Shown: piece by piece, positions 24,809 to 35,560 of the stretch
Position numbering within the stretch: the stretch's first letter is position 1
How the letters are laid out: the number at the start of each line of letters is the position of its first letter
Made by a program: the position numbers and the translations under genes
Notes under the pieces: generated by a model
Database searches by the model: none
The model's input: only the letters and a program-made list of their open reading frames with translations
What the model was told of the DNA's origin: nothing
NCBI RefSeq assembly: GCF_036323735.1
Contig: NC_086026.1
Span: 91,136,859 to 91,200,858, forward strand
Source: Rattus norvegicus
Taxonomy: Eukaryota > Chordata > Mammalia > Rodentia > Muridae
DNA length: 64,000 nt
Direction of reading: 5' to 3'

Positions 24809-26105
24809 AGAAAAAAAGAGCAATGAAGGGCTCAAAAATTCAAATCATGACCATAATTAAATTTTTCTACTAAAATTATGTGACCCTGTGCAGGTAAACT
24901 GCAGCTAGGATGAAAACAAACTGGATAAAAATATTTTAAAAAATGATTGAATCATAGAAAACAAACCATAACATTAAATGCAGAATAGATTTTCCTGTTG
25001 GTAAAGTCACCTGTATCTTACAAATAAACGTGAAGCTTTATCCATCACATGTATACACAATGCCCTTATCTGAGGAAAAAAATCTTGACTATTCTTCATT
25101 TTTCACACTCCATCTATGTAAAGTCCCAAAGCAAGAAGGAAGGAACAAGGAAGGCAGAGCCTCATAAACAGAAACAGAAAACGTCTCAATTCCCTTATGA
25201 ATGAATTTACAAGCTATAATAAAAGATTTTTTTCTGAGTGAACAGGAGGTTCATATCTAGATTTTATTTATCTCTTTATTTAGACAAACAACTTTTAGTG
25301 TAAGGCCGAATTATTCTCAAGATGGCAGTTTTGTGACAATCATGAGTCGGCCCTCACGATAAGCATCTCTACTTCGGATAGTGCCTGTGCATTTTTTATC
25401 TCTTGATTCACTCCTTCATGATAAGAAGGTGTCATTTCAATTAAAAAGTTTTCATTGGTGGAGGAGGGGGGTCATTTTCTATTAATCCTGAACTTTAATT
25501 TATACTCAACAAAAGCTCAGATGATCAGCTATCCTTCCAAAAGAAGGTTGGTATTAATGTTGTAAGAATCTTATTTAGATATCTAGAGTGTGATCGTATC
25601 CCTGCTTCCTGCAGAATATACCCAGTTATCTCTGTCATGATCTCATGAAATACTTCCATTCAGCCATGCCTATCTCAGGAGAGCCACATAACAAAATGGA
25701 AATGTAGCTTTGAGAAATGGCAGCCATCCCGGGGCCACCTGAGATCTGGAAATGTTCCAAAAGTAATTTTCATGACTTTGTAACTAATGGAACAGAGATT
25801 TAAAAAAATTTAAAACATAGGTACAAAAGGCTGTTCTGGCTGGTTTTTATTACTATAGTAACTAACTGAGATGCACAATTTTAAAAGCATCAGTTATTCT
25901 CACTAGCGTCAATGTTTTGTCATATAAGGTGGGAACATGTGGCAGAGAATATCTTTTTTATTTCCAGAATAGAAAAAAGATCAAGAAAGTGGCTGGTCCA
26001 GGTCACATTATGACCCTAAAAGGCACACACGAATTGTCATTAGGCCACTTCCTCCAATGTACCCATTGTTTCCCAAAAGACCAATCTGGAGATCACTGGT
26101 GTTGT
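24809..26105. other. Unassigned AT-rich intergenic sequence
   Basis: No gene or named repeat recognised. Confidence 0.5.
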
Positions 26106-26404
26106 TTTTGTTTTGTTTTGTTTTAATTCATTTTACATCCTGATTGCTGATACCTCTCCTTGTCACGCCCTCCCACGGATCCTCTCCTTCTCCTCTGAGA
26201 GAGTAGAGGCCACCCCTTGCTATCCCCTTACCCTGACACATCAAGTCTTTGCAGGAATGGGTGCTTCTTCTCCCACTGAGGCCAGACAAGACAGCTAAGT
26301 TAGGAGATCAGGTTCCACAGACAGAAAAGAGTTTTAGAGATAGCCCCCACTCCAGTTGGTCAGGACCCATGTGAAGACTCAGATGCACAAATGCTACGTG
26401 TGTA

Positions 26405-26458
<54 letters not shown>

Positions 26459-26500
26459 GGGGTCTAAGGCCAGCCCATGGATGACATTTTCAGCAGGAGG
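26106..26500 (-). mobile_element. Lx-type L1 3' UTR fragment with TG array
   Basis: Minus-strand L1 3' UTR of the class with 'gaggccagacaagacagct', 'ggttccacagacagaaaaga' and 'cccatgtgaagactcagatg' on the plus strand. A (TG)n array interrupts it before the 'ctaaggccagcccatg' block. Same class as 45475-46030. Old, with approximate edges. Confidence 0.75.
26410..26455. repeat. (TG)n microsatellite
   Basis: Pure TG tract of about 23 units inside the L1 fragment. Confidence 0.98.
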
Positions 26501-27157
26501 AATTTTATTCCACTTGTGAGTCCATATGGTCAGCATCTCTCATTCAGACTGAATTTCAAGGTAAGCATGTCTGACCTGACTGTAACGGTCTGGAGATTTT
26601 GCTTTGATTTGGACAGAAAATGCACTTGTGGAAATGGACTCATTATTATGAACTAGATGGTTGTCTTGGGTAAGATGGTTCACCTCAACTTTAAATCACA
26701 TCCAATATGGAGACATCAGAATCTGCTAGATAGATTCTGATCATTACTAGTTTGTTTGCTTTTTTTAATTAAATATTTTTATGAACATGGATTCCTTCTG
26801 GTTATGTATTCAGACTCTATTGTTTTTATATACTGGTAATTTTTGACAGCATATAATGTATTTTCATCAAAACCATCCTTTTTCTTTTTGTTTCAGCTGC
26901 TGTTTGTTGACATTCAGGTGGGCACTATAGCAACAGGCCTGGAGATGCTGCAGAATACAAGGTGGATAGTGGAGTTTCTGTAGTGACAGCAGTGGGGTGA
27001 GCAAGGAGGAGTGGGCAGGCCAAGGATGTTGGGAAAGCAAGTCAGGGCCAGGGCCAAAAGTCATCTATACTGGAACTCTGGGCCCCACACCCTCAGCCCC
27101 TGCTCTTGCTGTCTCCAGACTTCAGGCCAGGCCTTAGAATTCTCTGGACAACTTTCT
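26501..27157. other. Unassigned intergenic sequence
   Basis: No gene recognised. The right edge is the left target-duplication copy of the next L1. Confidence 0.5.
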
Positions 27158-27309
27158 TTTCTTTTCTTATTTTTCTGTTTTCATTATTGGATATTTTATG
27201 TATTTACATTTCAAATGTTATCCCTTTCTCCTCTCTCTTACCTCACTCCCCTTTTTCCCTGCTTCTATGGAGATGTTACTTCTCCCACCCACTCACCCAC
27301 AACTTAACA
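27158..27309 (-). mobile_element. Very short L1 3' end with probable TSD
   Basis: T-rich tail, then 'attggatattttatgtattt' and 'acatttcaaatgttatccc', the extreme L1 3' terminus on the minus strand, and a C-rich block that stops at about 27309. Flanks 27143-27157 and 27310-27324 match at 12 of 15 positions, a plausible aged duplication. About 150 bp in total. Confidence 0.75.
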
Positions 27310-27324
27310 CCCTGGACAGTTTTC

Positions 27325-27600
27325 TACATGAGCAAACTACAGAGAGATGATGCTGCCCTTCTGTGATAAAGTCAGTGTTTCCAATCCTGCATTCTCCCTT
27401 CACTCCTGGCTCTGGTAGAGCCACAAAAATAACTGGGCTCTATTTCATGTTCCAGAAGCATTACTTTTCTCTGGTAACCAAGCCAATCCTTCTTACCCTG
27501 TGACTTTCTCCTCTTAGCTTCATGTGATCCATTTGTATTTAAAGTTACTTGGTCAACTTACTGATGCTTGTAGGTGAGTGGGCATTGGAGTATCTATAGT
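27325..27600. other. Unassigned intergenic sequence
   Basis: No feature recognised. Confidence 0.5.
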
Positions 27601-28470
27601 ATCATAGCTAACTTTTCATGGACACATTCCCAAAGAAGACACACTTTTCTTCACCTGGGAGACACCAGTTGTCAATAGCTTCTCTGTGAAAGGTAGGATT
27701 TGGTAGGATTTGTGAGTCTCTACCCAGTTCATGCTGGAATTTTTCCTGGCTTGTTCTTGTGCAGATCTTTTGCATGTAGACATAGCTTCCGTAAGTTCTT
27801 GCATGCAATGATCCTGCCCTATCCGGCAAATAATGCTTTTCTGCAGACATTCTATTTCTGGCTCTCTGACAATCTTTCTGTCCCTTCACTGCAATGATCC
27901 TTGGACTCAGCATAAAAGTATGTGATAGAGATCACCTACTTGATTTGAACTGCCATGGTACTTGATTCTTTGAACATTAACCAGTTGTGAGTCTCTGTAT
28001 AAATTACCTCCTACTCTAAAAAGGATTTTTTATTATGGGTGTTTTGAGACTAACTAAATTTTAGGCATAAAAATCAGAATTTAGAGGACAGTTTAATATA
28101 ATGCCATTATGAAGATTAATTGTATTAAGATAATAGTATCAAGTTGTCCCATATGGTTAGGACCATAGGGATTTTTGTTCAGTTAATAGAATAAGAAATG
28201 AGTTCCATCTTTTGCAGTTGTTTTTAATCCTAAGCAGAATGTGGTTGTTTACTCCCATCTCATTTGTATTACTGCTGCTACTAGTGTACATATCTTGCTG
28301 GGATATTTCTTACTATATGTCATAGGGTCCACATCTGTGGTTGTTGAATGCCTTTCTGTCCCCAGGATTGTAAATAGAACCTCTAGGTACTATGTAAGCT
28401 AGCCAGTAGGAGGGATGTGCTTGTGTCAAAGCTAGCTGATCTCTCCATGTCCTATGACTCATGTCCTATG
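27600..28470 (+). repeat. Diverged rodent interspersed repeat, family not named
   Basis: The ordered blocks 'cattcccaaagaagacacac', 'tctgacaatctttctgtccc', 'accagttgtgagtctctgt', 'aagcagaatgtggttgttta' and 'tctccatgtcctatgactca' match a common but diverged rodent repeat as I remember it. A shorter related piece lies at 60245-60470. The minus-strand frame at 27608-27913 is a chance opening in it. Orientation is nominal. Confidence 0.4.
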
Positions 28471-30599
28471 ACCCTATCTTCTTTTCTTTCTTTGCATGCA
28501 TTATTTATCATTTAGTACAATAGATATTTTATGTAGCAACAGCAAGAATTTATTTAGCATTGAGCACTCATCATGGGTCTGGGACTGTGGAAGCATTTTC
28601 AGTCATTACAGGACTTAGAATTCACTTTCTGCAATTATCATCCCACATTATGAATGAGAAAGTGAGACTTTAAGAAATTAAATGGCCATAGTCAGCACTT
28701 AAACTTGGTTTTAATCCACCAGGGAAGAACACAGTGTTTACATCCAATCAGAATACAGATGTTAAATTCAATACTATCATTTTAAATAATGGAAAAGTGA
28801 GGTTCTTCCCTCTATTCATGGAAGAGTTGTCACCAAAGAAGACATCAGTGACAATCATGTACATAATACCACAAATTCTGCATGACTTGTTGGGAGCTAG
28901 AGTAAAGGTCTCCATTGTTTATCCGAGAAGGTTCTTATTACTCAGTCTACACAATAAGCAAAACCAATGGGATTTGTTTCTGTCTGAAATAAATGGACTA
29001 TATTCAATGTATATATACCTGAATATGTCAAAATTACTGAGCACTTTTTAAAATGATGGCTTCTAATTCAAAGGTTGAATTAGATGTTGCTTTCAGAAAC
29101 AATCATTTCTTCTGTTCACTCCCATCCATTTTGAAAATTATTAAATGGTTCTGGATCTTTTCTCTTGTTATGATCATGTTGGGAAACTCATGCTGTAGTT
29201 GTTGAGCATCTTGAAAGTACAGTGAGTGATTTCAACTACAAGTGCCACTCTGCTGACTATAATATAATTACTTAAATAATAAATAAAATGTTTTAGGTTG
29301 CATTTTTTCATTTTATAGTGTATAGTATTTGAGATGTTAAATTTACTTAATATTTTTCAAGATGTATCATATTTCAGGACATAAAGGTAATATTCTAAGA
29401 CAAAAAATATGGATAAGTTAAAAACGTAAGCAGCATTTATAAAATGCATAAATAAGTTGTTTAAAAATATAATATGAAGTCTGATTTTATATTTTTCTGA
29501 TTTATTTATTTTTTCTTATTAATTTTATCCTAACATAAGTAGTTCAAGGAAAAAATAAATGAACTATGTTTAAGCTAAAATTAGTTTCTGGCAATGATTT
29601 AACACAAAAATTTTTTAAACCTTATTGTAACATTTGTTAGTCTTAATTTTTTTTTACATTCAAGATTTTATTCCCCTCATGGTCCACCTAAATAGAGTTA
29701 TACCATCAAGTTCTTGAGGGAAACAAAGAGCCATTGGGATTTTCTGTAATAGCATAAGGGTCCTATCGAAATCATCAAAATTAGGTAACACAAAGTAGGT
29801 ATATCACACTGCCATAGGATCTGACTCTCCAATTTTTACTTTCAGGTGAGTTGTTTAGCTTCAACCTCAGATATAATTAGATAGGGAGATCTTATTGTCT
29901 ACTACATACATTTTTATCAGAATTTAATGAATATACTTCACAAAAAACCCTACCACACAGTAAAAACTAAAGAAATGATTAATTTCATTTATTTATGTGA
30001 CATTTTAGTAAATATAATATTATAAACGTTCTTCAGGCAGTAGTCAATTTTAATCATATATATATATGTTGTTCAGTCTATAAATTATTTTAGATGAAAA
30101 GGAGAAAAGTAATTATTATACTTTTTCCTAAAGCTCCCTCTATTTCTATATGTTGTAGTTCAGTCTATTAACAAGGTCAAGTATGTATCAATAAATATAA
30201 TAGTATATTTATTATAATAAGAATTACACTTAAAGGGAATATGACAATTCATTCATTCAATTGTCCATTTAGCATACATCCATCAGTAATTTCTATGTGA
30301 CCATGTTATTCTGTAACTAAGAATACAAACTTGATAATGTAACTCTGTTGCACATAGATTTCATGAGTATGGCAGACTGACTTTTCAAAACCACATAATT
30401 GTGTTTTATCTTTAAAGCACATAGTTATCACCATGATATTGGTAGAAGCAGAATTCACAAAAAAATCTAAAAAAATATTTCCTTAATATTATATTTATTT
30501 TATCAAATATCATAAATTTAAAATAAAATACAGAAAAAGATAACTATGGATTATATTAATCTTCAATTACATCAGCAAACCACATAATTAAAGTGTCAT
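28471..30599. other. Unassigned AT-rich intergenic sequence
   Basis: No gene recognised. The open frame at 28734-29051 (105 codons) has low-complexity, AT-driven composition and no motif. Very AT-rich from 29250 onward. Confidence 0.5.
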
Positions 30600-30616
30600 A
30601 AAATAGTATTAGTGAG

Positions 30617-30793
30617 GGCTGGAGAGATGGCTCAGCGGTTAAGAGCACCAACTGTTCTTCCAGAGGTCATGAGTTCAATTCCCAGCAACCACATGGTGGC
30701 TCACAACCATCTGTAATGGAATCCGATGCCCTCATGGTGTATCTGAAGACAGCTACAGTGTACTTGTATATGATAAATAAATAAATCTTTAAA
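30617..30793 (+). mobile_element. B2 SINE with TSD
   Basis: tRNA-derived B2: 'gggctggagagatggctcag' head with Pol III box sequence, 'gttcaattcccagcaaccac', 'gaagacagctacagtgtact' and a tail with AATAAA motifs. Duplicated flanks 30600-30616 and 30794-30810 are identical over 17 bp. Low divergence, so fairly young. Confidence 0.97.
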
Positions 30794-30810
30794 AAAATAG
30801 TATTAGTGAG

Positions 30811-30930
30811 ATGGTTAAATAGTTAAGACAGATTGTTTCCTCATGCAGAGAGCATTTTAATTACCAGCACCAACATCAGACAGCTCATTGCTAACTATAA
30901 CTATTCTCCAACCCATGGCTCTGCCTGCCT
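30811..30930 (+). mobile_element. Decayed B3-like SINE beside the B2
   Basis: After the B2 target duplication the text continues as a degraded tRNA-type head ('gatggttaaatagttaagac', then 'attaccagcaccaacatcag' and 'cagctcattgctaactataa'), consistent with an old B3-like element into whose head the B2 inserted. No tail visible. Confidence 0.55.
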
Positions 30931-31439
30931 CCAAAGAGGACTGCTGCTATTTTGCACAACCAGTCCAAGGGGCCTGCCACTCTCAGGGATTAATAGATAG
31001 GCCAAAAACAAGGACAACGACAAAGACAACGACGGGATGCCTAAAGGCAAGCACAGGAATGCAATCAACAAAAGCCAGTGCAATATGACACCATCATAAC
31101 ACCCCCTCCCCCCAAATCCTAACATGCCTGATCTTATGAAAATAATAGAGGCCTTTAAGAGGGAATAAATAAATCACTTCATGAAATATTAATCCCTTAA
31201 AGGATACAGGAAATACAATTAAAAAGGTGAAAGAAATAAATAAAGCTAACGAAGTCCTAAAAATTGAAATAGATGCAAAGAAAAGAGGCAACTCTTGAGA
31301 TGAAAAACCTAGGAAAGATAATAAATACAAGCATCACCAACAGAAAGTAAGAGATGGAATAAATAATTCAAAATGCAAAGAAGATACAATAGAAGAAACT
31401 GATACATCAGTGAAAGAAAATGCCAAATCTAAAAGTTTC

Positions 31440-31441
<2 letters not shown>

Positions 31442-31491
<50 letters not shown>
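31442..31491. repeat. (AC)n microsatellite in L1 ORF1 remnant
   Basis: About 25 AC units interrupting the ORF1 remnant where L1 has an 'aacacaaaacat' type sequence, a likely seed for expansion. Confidence 0.97.
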
Positions 31492-31493
<2 letters not shown>

Positions 31494-31675
31494 CAGGAAA
31501 TTTGAGATACTATGAAACATGAAACCTAAGAAAAATAGGAAAGGGAGTAGATTCCAAGTTCAAAGGCCCAGAAAATATATTAAACAAAATCATAGAGGAA
31601 AATTTCCCTAGTCTAAAGAAAGAGATGGCTATAAACATACAAGAGGCTTACAGATCACCAAGTAGAATGGACTAG

Positions 31676-32172
31676 TGCTCCCACCAGCAGGTACCCAGTT
31701 ATTCAGGGTCCCAAAGAGGCGTTCTACCTGTAAGTCAAGGGGGTGGAGAGAAGAAGGAGACCAAGCAAAAGTTCCGTTGTCAAGGTCTCATTTATTGAGA
31801 GAAATGTACGGCATTTAAAGCTCTGAGGCAGGAATAGAAGCGGGAACTGAAGCTTAGGGTGGGGGAGTATTGGGAAGTGCCCAAGGATATAGGGTAAATC
31901 ACTGAACTGCAAGATATCCTCCTTAAACAAAGAGACAACAGTCTTCTGGGGACATGTTCTTTGAAAAGGTGGAACCCTTCTCAGGAATCTGCTCAGGGAC
32001 ATCCGGTGTTTTGCTCAGGCTGAAACATCCTGTGATTGCTCCCAGGGTCTTCCTGGGAGATGCTTTTGCCAACAATCTCATAATCTTACAGCAGCCACCT
32101 ATGGGTGAGCTTCTGTGGCCATACAGCCCAGAGTCACAGTGGCCAGGCCCAAATCCAATACAGCTCCCTACA
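31676..32172 (-). mobile_element. Class II (ERVK-like) solo LTR with 6-bp TSD
   Basis: A 497-bp unit beginning TG and ending CA, flanked by identical 6-bp GACTAG at 31670-31675 and 32173-32178; 6-bp duplications are characteristic of ERVK/IAP-type integrases. Read on the minus strand it starts TGTAGGGAGC, has a TTTAAA (TATA-like) near 31814-31819 and AATAAA at 31791-31796, then about 115 bp of R-U5. No viral internal sequence adjoins either side, so it is a solo LTR left by LTR-LTR recombination. It sits in L1 ORF1. Family name not assigned. Confidence 0.88.
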
Positions 32173-32567
32173 GACTAGAAAAGAAAATTCTCCTGCCACA
32201 TAATGTACAGAAAAAAGAAAGGATATTAAAAGTTGCAAGGGGAAAAGGCCAAGTAACATATAAAAGCAGACTTATCAGAATGATACCTGATCTATCAACA
32301 TAAACTCTAAAACCAGAAGGTCCTGGACAGATGTCTTGTAGAGTTTAAGAGACCACAAATATCAACCCAGACCAATATACTCAGGAAAACTTCTATTAAC
32401 AATAGATGGACAAAACAAGGTATACCATGACAAAACCAAATGTAAACTATTTTTCCACTAATTCAGCCCTACAGAGGATAACAGAAGGAAAACTTCATCA
32501 CAAGGAGGGAAACTATACCCAAAGAAAAATGTCCAAGAAATTAATCATCTCACAGCAAAACCACAAG

Positions 32568-32568
<1 letters not shown>

Positions 32569-32609
<41 letters not shown>
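32569..32609. repeat. (AC)n microsatellite at end of L1 ORF1 remnant
   Basis: About 20 AC units just after the ORF1 remnant. Confidence 0.97.
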
Positions 32610-32610
<1 letters not shown>

Positions 32611-33898
32611 CTAGGCAACACAAAATCCTGTACACACCTATCCCTTAAGAATAGTCATAACAAGTTGTAATATGTATAGAGAGGAATCTTAACATCTGCT
32701 GCCATGTTCTCTCTGCTCCCTCCTCCTCCCCCTCACTCTTACCTCCTCTACTTCTCTAAAACTTTTTTCTTCCTCCCATCCTTCCTTCTTGTCCAATGAC
32801 AATCCTCATTCTATCCTGTACCTGCTTTCACCTGCATAATGCCATCAATCTACGGAAAATTAATTCAAGAACATATCAAAAATATCATTCACTATGATCA
32901 AGTAGGTAGTCTTCATCCCAAGAATACAGGGATGGTTCATTATACAAAATTCTGTCAATGCAATTCACCATATAAACAAACTTAAGGAAAATAATTACAT
33001 GATCATCTCATTATATGCTGAAAAACCCTTTGACAAAAATCCAACACCCCTTCATGTTAAAGGTACTGGAAAAATAAGGGATTCAAGGTACATTCCTATA
33101 CATAATAAAATCAATGTACATCAGACCAACATCAAAGTAACTTGAGAGGAATTTAAACAATTCCACTAAAGTAAGGGACAGGGCAAGGCTGCCCACTCTG
33201 TCCCTATCTATTCAATATAGTTCTTGAAGTACTATACAGAACAATTTGCAGCAAAAGGGTATCAAGAGGATATATATTGGAAAAGAAGAAGTCAAGGTAT
33301 GGCTATTCGCAGATAATATGATAATGCAAAATTCTACCAGAGAACTTCTACAGCTGATAAACAGCTTCAGTAAAGTGATTAGATACAAAATTAACTGGAA
33401 AGAAAACTGGTATTCTTTCTTTATACAAATAATAACCTAACTGAAAAAGAAACTAGGTAAATGGTGTACCCATCACAGAAGCCATAAATAATATAAAATA
33501 TTTGGTGTAACTGTAATCAAGCAAGTGAAAGTTCTAGATGACAAGCATTTCAACTCTCCGAAGAAAGAAATTGAAGATGTCAGGAGATGGAAAATTTCCT
33601 GTTGATGGATCAGTAGAATTAACATGGTGAAAATGGCCATCACACCAAAGGCAATCTACAGATTCATTGCAATCATCATCAAAATTTCAACACAATATTT
33701 ACAGAACTTGAAAAAGCAATTCTCAACTTCAAATTGAAAAACAAAGAAACTAACAAACAAACAAAAAAACAAGACAGGCTAAAACAATCTTGAGGAATCA
33801 CCACCCCCAACTTAAGCTGTACTACAGAGTAATAGTAATAGAAACTGCATGACACTAGTAAAGAAATAGAGATAGATGGAATAGAATCAAAGATCCAA

Positions 33899-34000
33899 GG
33901 GGCTGGGGATTTAGCTCAGTGGTAGAGCGCTTACCTAGGAAGTGCAAGGCCCTGGGTTCGGTCCCCAGCTCCGAAAAAAAAGAACCAAAAAAAAAAAAAA
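33899..34000 (+). mobile_element. ID SINE with perfect 15-bp TSD
   Basis: Complete rat ID: 'ggggctggggatttagctca' head, A/B boxes, 'gggttcggtccccagctccg' and an A-rich tail. Identical flanks 33883-33897 and 34001-34015. Inserted into the old L1 ORF2. Confidence 0.97.
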
Positions 34001-34716
34001 AGAATCAAAGATCCAGAAATGGACACTTGATTGTCAACAAAGAAGCCAGAACCATACAATGGAAAAAAGAAAGCATCCTCAACAAGTGGTGCTGGCCTAA
34101 CCAGAAGTCTGATTGTAGAAGAATGCAAATAGATCCATATTTATCACCCTGCACAAAACTCAAGTCCAAATGGATCAAGGACTTCAATATAAAACTGGAT
34201 ACACTAAATTTAATAGAAGAGAAATTGGGAAAATTCTCTTGCATGTATTGGCATAGGAGAAAACTTCCTGAATAGAACACGAATGCCTCAGGCTCTAAGA
34301 TTAACAATTAATAACTGGGACCTCATAAATTAAAAAGCTTCTGTAAGGTAAAGGACATTGTCAATGGGACAAAATGACAGTGTACAGATTGGCAAAAAAA
34401 ATTCACTAACCCTACATTCAACCGAGGGCTAATATCCAAAATACATAAAGTACTCCAGAAGTTAGACTTTGACAAACCACATAACCCAATATAAAAGTGG
34501 GTTGCAGAGCTAAACAGAATTCTCAACAGGAGAATCCAGAATGTCTGAGAAGCACTTCAAGAAATGTCCCATGTCCTTAGTCATTAGGGAAATGCAAATC
34601 AAAATGACCCTGAGAGTCCATCTTACACCCATCATAATAGGTGAGATCAAAAACTCAAGCAACTGCACATGCTGGTAAGGATATGGAGAAAGGAAACACT
34701 CCTCCAATTCCAGTAG

Positions 34717-35230
34717 TGAGAGGACTGAGTCAATCAGCCAGAGCCATGCTGACTCCATGACAGACTGCAAACTGGAAGTTTGGGAGACTACAGCTACGTT
34801 TCTGTTTTCAATGACAGGAAAAGTCCAAAACAAGTAAATTTTGGGGAAAACCACATCTCACAGGCAGCCAATCAGGAAGCTGTCCCACCACCTAACCTGA
34901 GCCAACCTTACAGGCACCCAATCAGGAGCTATAGAAGTTGCTCCACCACCTGGCTTGAGTCAAGTATAGTTAATCACCAAAAGTCCCATAAATTCCCAGA
35001 ACCTTAACCAATCACAAAGGCACCCATATCTAGACATATAGTCAATCAATCAAGGGAAAGAAAGGCAATAGTCACCCATTCCTACCCTAACAGGCTTTAG
35101 AGTGACTCTGCAATATCTACATGTCTGTTTGACATCCCATAGTACGTGTTCTCTGCTGAATAAGCACTCTTTGTTGTTGCATACTATTTGAGTCTAGGAT
35201 ATCATTGTTCACAAATCATGGACCCTTACA
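34717..35230 (+). mobile_element. Class I (ERV1-like) solo LTR, probable 4-bp TSD
   Basis: A 514-bp block starting TG and ending CA interrupts L1 ORF2 between 'ggaaacactcctccaa' and 'gtgggagtgtaaac', which are adjacent in intact L1. Flanking tetramers are GTAG (34713-34716) and GTGG (35231-35234), consistent with a decayed 4-bp duplication of ERV1 integrases. The LTR has several CCAATCA boxes (near 34869, 34919, 35007), a TATA-like CATAAATT near 34988, AATAAG at 35159 and then 'cactctttgttgttgcat', recalling gammaretroviral LTR ends. Two imperfect ~50-bp direct repeats (34861-34911, 34912-34969) occupy U3. No internal viral sequence. Confidence 0.75.
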
Positions 35231-35560
35231 GTGGGAGTGTAAACTTGTACAACTACACTAGAAATCGATCTGGTTTCCTGGACATATACCCAAAAGACCC
35301 ACCATACCACAAGGACATGTGCTCCACTGTGTTCATAGTCTAATTATAATAGCTAGAAACTGGAAACAACCCAAATGTCCTTTAAACAAAAACATGGATA
35401 CAGAAAATGTGGTTCACTTACACTGGAATATTATTCACCTATTAAAAACAAGGATACGGATTTTGCAGAGAAATGAATGGAACTAGAAAATATACTGAGT
35501 GAAAATATACAGACTCAAAAGGACATGCATGACAGGTACTCACTAATAAGTGGATATTAG

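Larger units (their letters stand above)
31037..32560 (+). pseudogene. L1 ORF1 remnant split by LTR and CA repeat
   Basis: Decayed ORF1, the L1 RNA-binding chaperone. The ATG at 31037 opens 'atgcctaaaggc', the start seen in rodent ORF1. A coiled-coil-coding stretch follows ('gaggcctttaagagggaata', repeats of 'aaagaaat'), then the C-terminal RNA-binding part ('agaggcttacagatcaccaa' before the LTR, 'agttgcaaggggaaaaggcc' after it) and an end near 32540-32560. A CA array (31442-31491) replaces part of the middle and a 497-bp LTR cuts it at 31675. Multiple stops; inactive. ORF1 is rarely retained in this window, where most L1s lost it through 5' truncation. Confidence 0.8.
32850..35560 (+). pseudogene. 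Old L1 ORF2 remnant, RT domain to C-terminus
   Basis: Starts within the RT domain ('attcaagaacatatcaaa', matching the 'IQEHIK' block) and ends at the TAG at 35558-35560. The frame at 33246-33440 holds the catalytic block, reading 'FADNMIM' where active copies have FADD, so a catalytic aspartate is lost. Later blocks include 'DCRRMQIDPYLSPCTKLKSK'. It is interrupted by an ID SINE and a class I LTR and lacks about 50 nt after the LTR. No function possible. Confidence 0.85.

Noticed and set aside
28734..29051. 105-codon plus-strand frame as a possible gene
   Set aside because: AT-rich composition, no recognisable domain, no supporting context. Such lengths arise by chance in DNA of this composition.
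33899..34000. tRNA-Ala-like gene
   Set aside because: The tRNA-like head continues into the ID-specific region and an A-tail with target duplication, so it is an ID SINE and not a tRNA gene.
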